NCBI GenBank assembly: GCA_018401495.1
Contig: JAGYJX010000011.1
Location: forward strand, 124,001-188,000
Source of the DNA: Rhodospirillaceae bacterium
GTDB lineage: Bacteria > Pseudomonadota > Alphaproteobacteria > Thalassobaculales > Thalassobaculaceae
Reading direction: 5' to 3'
Length of the DNA: 64,000 bases
Below the pieces are notes generated by a model. That model was not told the DNA's origin, did not search any database, and was given only the letters and a program-made list of their open reading frames with translations. Positions 63,027 through 64,000 of the stretch are shown one piece after another (the stretch's first letter is position 1; every line of letters begins with the position of its first letter). The translations under genes and the position numbers were made by a program.

Positions 63027-64000
63027 TCACAAGCCGGCCGCCGCGCGCCGAACCGGCGTGACGACGCCCGCCGGCGCGGACTCACTGGCCTGCGGATCGT
63101 CCATGAGCCGCTTCAGGCGCCGCACCGACATCCCGAGGATCTCCGCTGCTTTCGGCTCCGAGAGCACGCCCTCGGCGAGCGCCCGAAAGCACAGCCGCTC
63201 GATCCGCCGCGGCGCCTCGAACGCCGGGTCGATCGTGCCAATCTCGGCGTATGGCGGCCGGTGCCAGCCGCGCTGCGCGAACACCCTCAACAGGTTCGCG
63301 ACCCCGCGTGGTCCGAGAATGCCGAGATCCCTGCAGCGCGTGGTGATGGCCTGGAGGCTGACGCCAAACATCCGCTTGAGATGCGCGAGCTCACCGAGGC
63401 TGATCGATGTCCGGCGCTTGCCGACCTCCGCCCACAGCGTTTCCGCCGGCATCAGGAAGGCGCCGGCGAACCGGCGGCAGGCCCGGTCCTTGTCCAGCGG
63501 GTCGGCGACATCGAGCAGGGTATGCCCGAGCTCGTGAGCCAGCGTGAACCGCTTGCGCTCGCTCCACGCGTCTTGATTGAGGACGATCACCACAAGCGGT
63601 GGCTTGCCCTCGCGGCGGACCGTCGCCGTCAGCCCATCGATACCCTCCAGCGCGACCGAGAGCACTTTGATCCCGCGTGTCTCGACGACCTCGACCAGGT
63701 TGGCGATCGGGTCCCTGCCGAGCTCCCATTGGTCGCGAACGCCATGCGCGGCGCGCTCAGCCTCGGCGACGTCGGTCAGGATCGGGTACGGCGAGCCTGT
63801 TGGCCGATCCCATGCCGTGGCCAGATTCAGCCGCTCGTCGACCAGCAGATGGCGCTCGAGCCGACGGCGAATCGTCGCGTCAAGCCGGGCCTCCTCCTTC
63901 TTGCTCGCGATCACCTTCTCGCGAAACGCGATCCGCTCGAGCGCGATCTCCCGCTCGCCGCGCAGATAGCTGTCGGTCACGCCGAGAGCGCTGGCGAGCG
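63027..64000 (-). CDS. XRE-ImmA/IrrE metallopeptidase (N-terminus beyond window)
   Basis: At least 324 aa; the open frame continues off the right edge with LASALGVTDSYLRG, the end of an XRE helix-turn-helix. The peptidase domain has the zinc motif HELGH in FTLAHELGHTLLD (about 150 residues in) and the downstream RRFAGAFLMPAE typical of ImmA/IrrE. Family members cleave repressors to switch on mobile elements or stress genes. The C-terminal part contains a second predicted helix-turn-helix (LSEPKAAEILGMSVRRLKRL). No target repressor is obvious nearby. The methyltransferase gene follows on the same strand. Confidence 0.88.
   Translation of the reverse strand, partial: LASALGVTDSYLRGEREIALERIAFREKVIASKKEEARLDATIRRRLERHLLVDERLNLATAWDRPTGSPYPILTDVAEAERAAHGVRDQWELGRDPIANLVEVVETRGIKVLSVALEGIDGLTATVRREGKPPLVVIVLNQDAWSERKRFTLAHELGHTLLDVADPLDKDRACRRFAGAFLMPAETLWAEVGKRRTSISLGELAHLKRMFGVSLQAITTRCRDLGILGPRGVANLLRVFAQRGWHRPPYAEIGTIDPAFEAPRRIERLCFRALAEGVLSEPKAAEILGMSVRRLKRLMDDPQASESAPAGVVTPVRRAAAGL

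Noticed and set aside
1..64000. CRISPR arrays, tRNA or rRNA genes
   Set aside because: No regularly spaced repeats with unique spacers and no cloverleaf or rRNA-like sequence noticed by eye; a tRNAscan-type or Rfam search could still find small RNAs.

Overview
The window is very GC-rich DNA (clearly above 70% in the coding parts). It looks alphaproteobacterial: the IS256, IS21 and ISNCY-like transposases, HigA, ParDE and HipBA pieces, a VirD4/TraG coupling protein and ATGA-coupled genes all fit. That placement is inference; no rRNA or tRNA gene is visible to confirm it. Loose mobile-element and toxin-antitoxin genes on the right suggest a plasmid or a chromosomal island.

Region 1 (1-40519) is most of a hybrid trans-AT polyketide synthase / NRPS biosynthetic cluster, still open at the left edge. 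On the minus strand, PKS-NRPS gene B (29352-18835) is KS, dead AT-like, KR, MT, ACP, KS, ACP, Cy, A (cysteine-like code), PCP. It is followed by PKS gene A1 (17231-7849: KS, ACP, KS, DH, KR, MT, ACP, KS) and the ATGA-coupled A2 (7852 to beyond base 1: MT, ACP, KS, DH, KR, ACP, KS, DH...). A plus-strand operon holds a PfaD-type enoyl reductase and two cytochromes P450. Convergent to it is a minus-strand operon of a GNAT-ACP-KS-AT protein, a SagB/ThcOx-type oxidase, an acyl hydrolase and a stand-alone malonyl AT. Together they suggest a GNAT-primed, C-methylated polyketide containing a cysteine-derived thiazoline/thiazole and tailored by two P450s. No thioesterase, regulator or exporter is in view.

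Region 2 (40637-49107) is a mosaic of mobile elements bordering the cluster: an ISNCY-like fragment, an IS256 copy, a decapitated hipBA pair, an IS21 element whose istB is split by a 2.57-kb serine-recombinase element, and a second ISNCY-like copy. A third, intact ISNCY-like copy lies inside the cluster between genes B and A1, with a 16-bp target duplication.

Region 3 (49108-64000) is accessory DNA: a TraG/VirD4 coupling protein, a HAD-UbiA fusion, a small XRE regulator, a second IS256 copy with an 8-bp target duplication, an RTX/DUF5648 protein, orphan HigA, a Fic protein with a small partner, a Tn3 relic carrying ParDE, a methyltransferase and an XRE-ImmA/IrrE protein cut by the right edge.

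Many long genes carry single-base frameshifts, mostly in or beside short C/G runs. Adding or removing those single bases restores an open frame of exactly integral codon length in each gene, so sequencing or assembly error is the likeliest cause. Coordinates below are given for the repaired genes.
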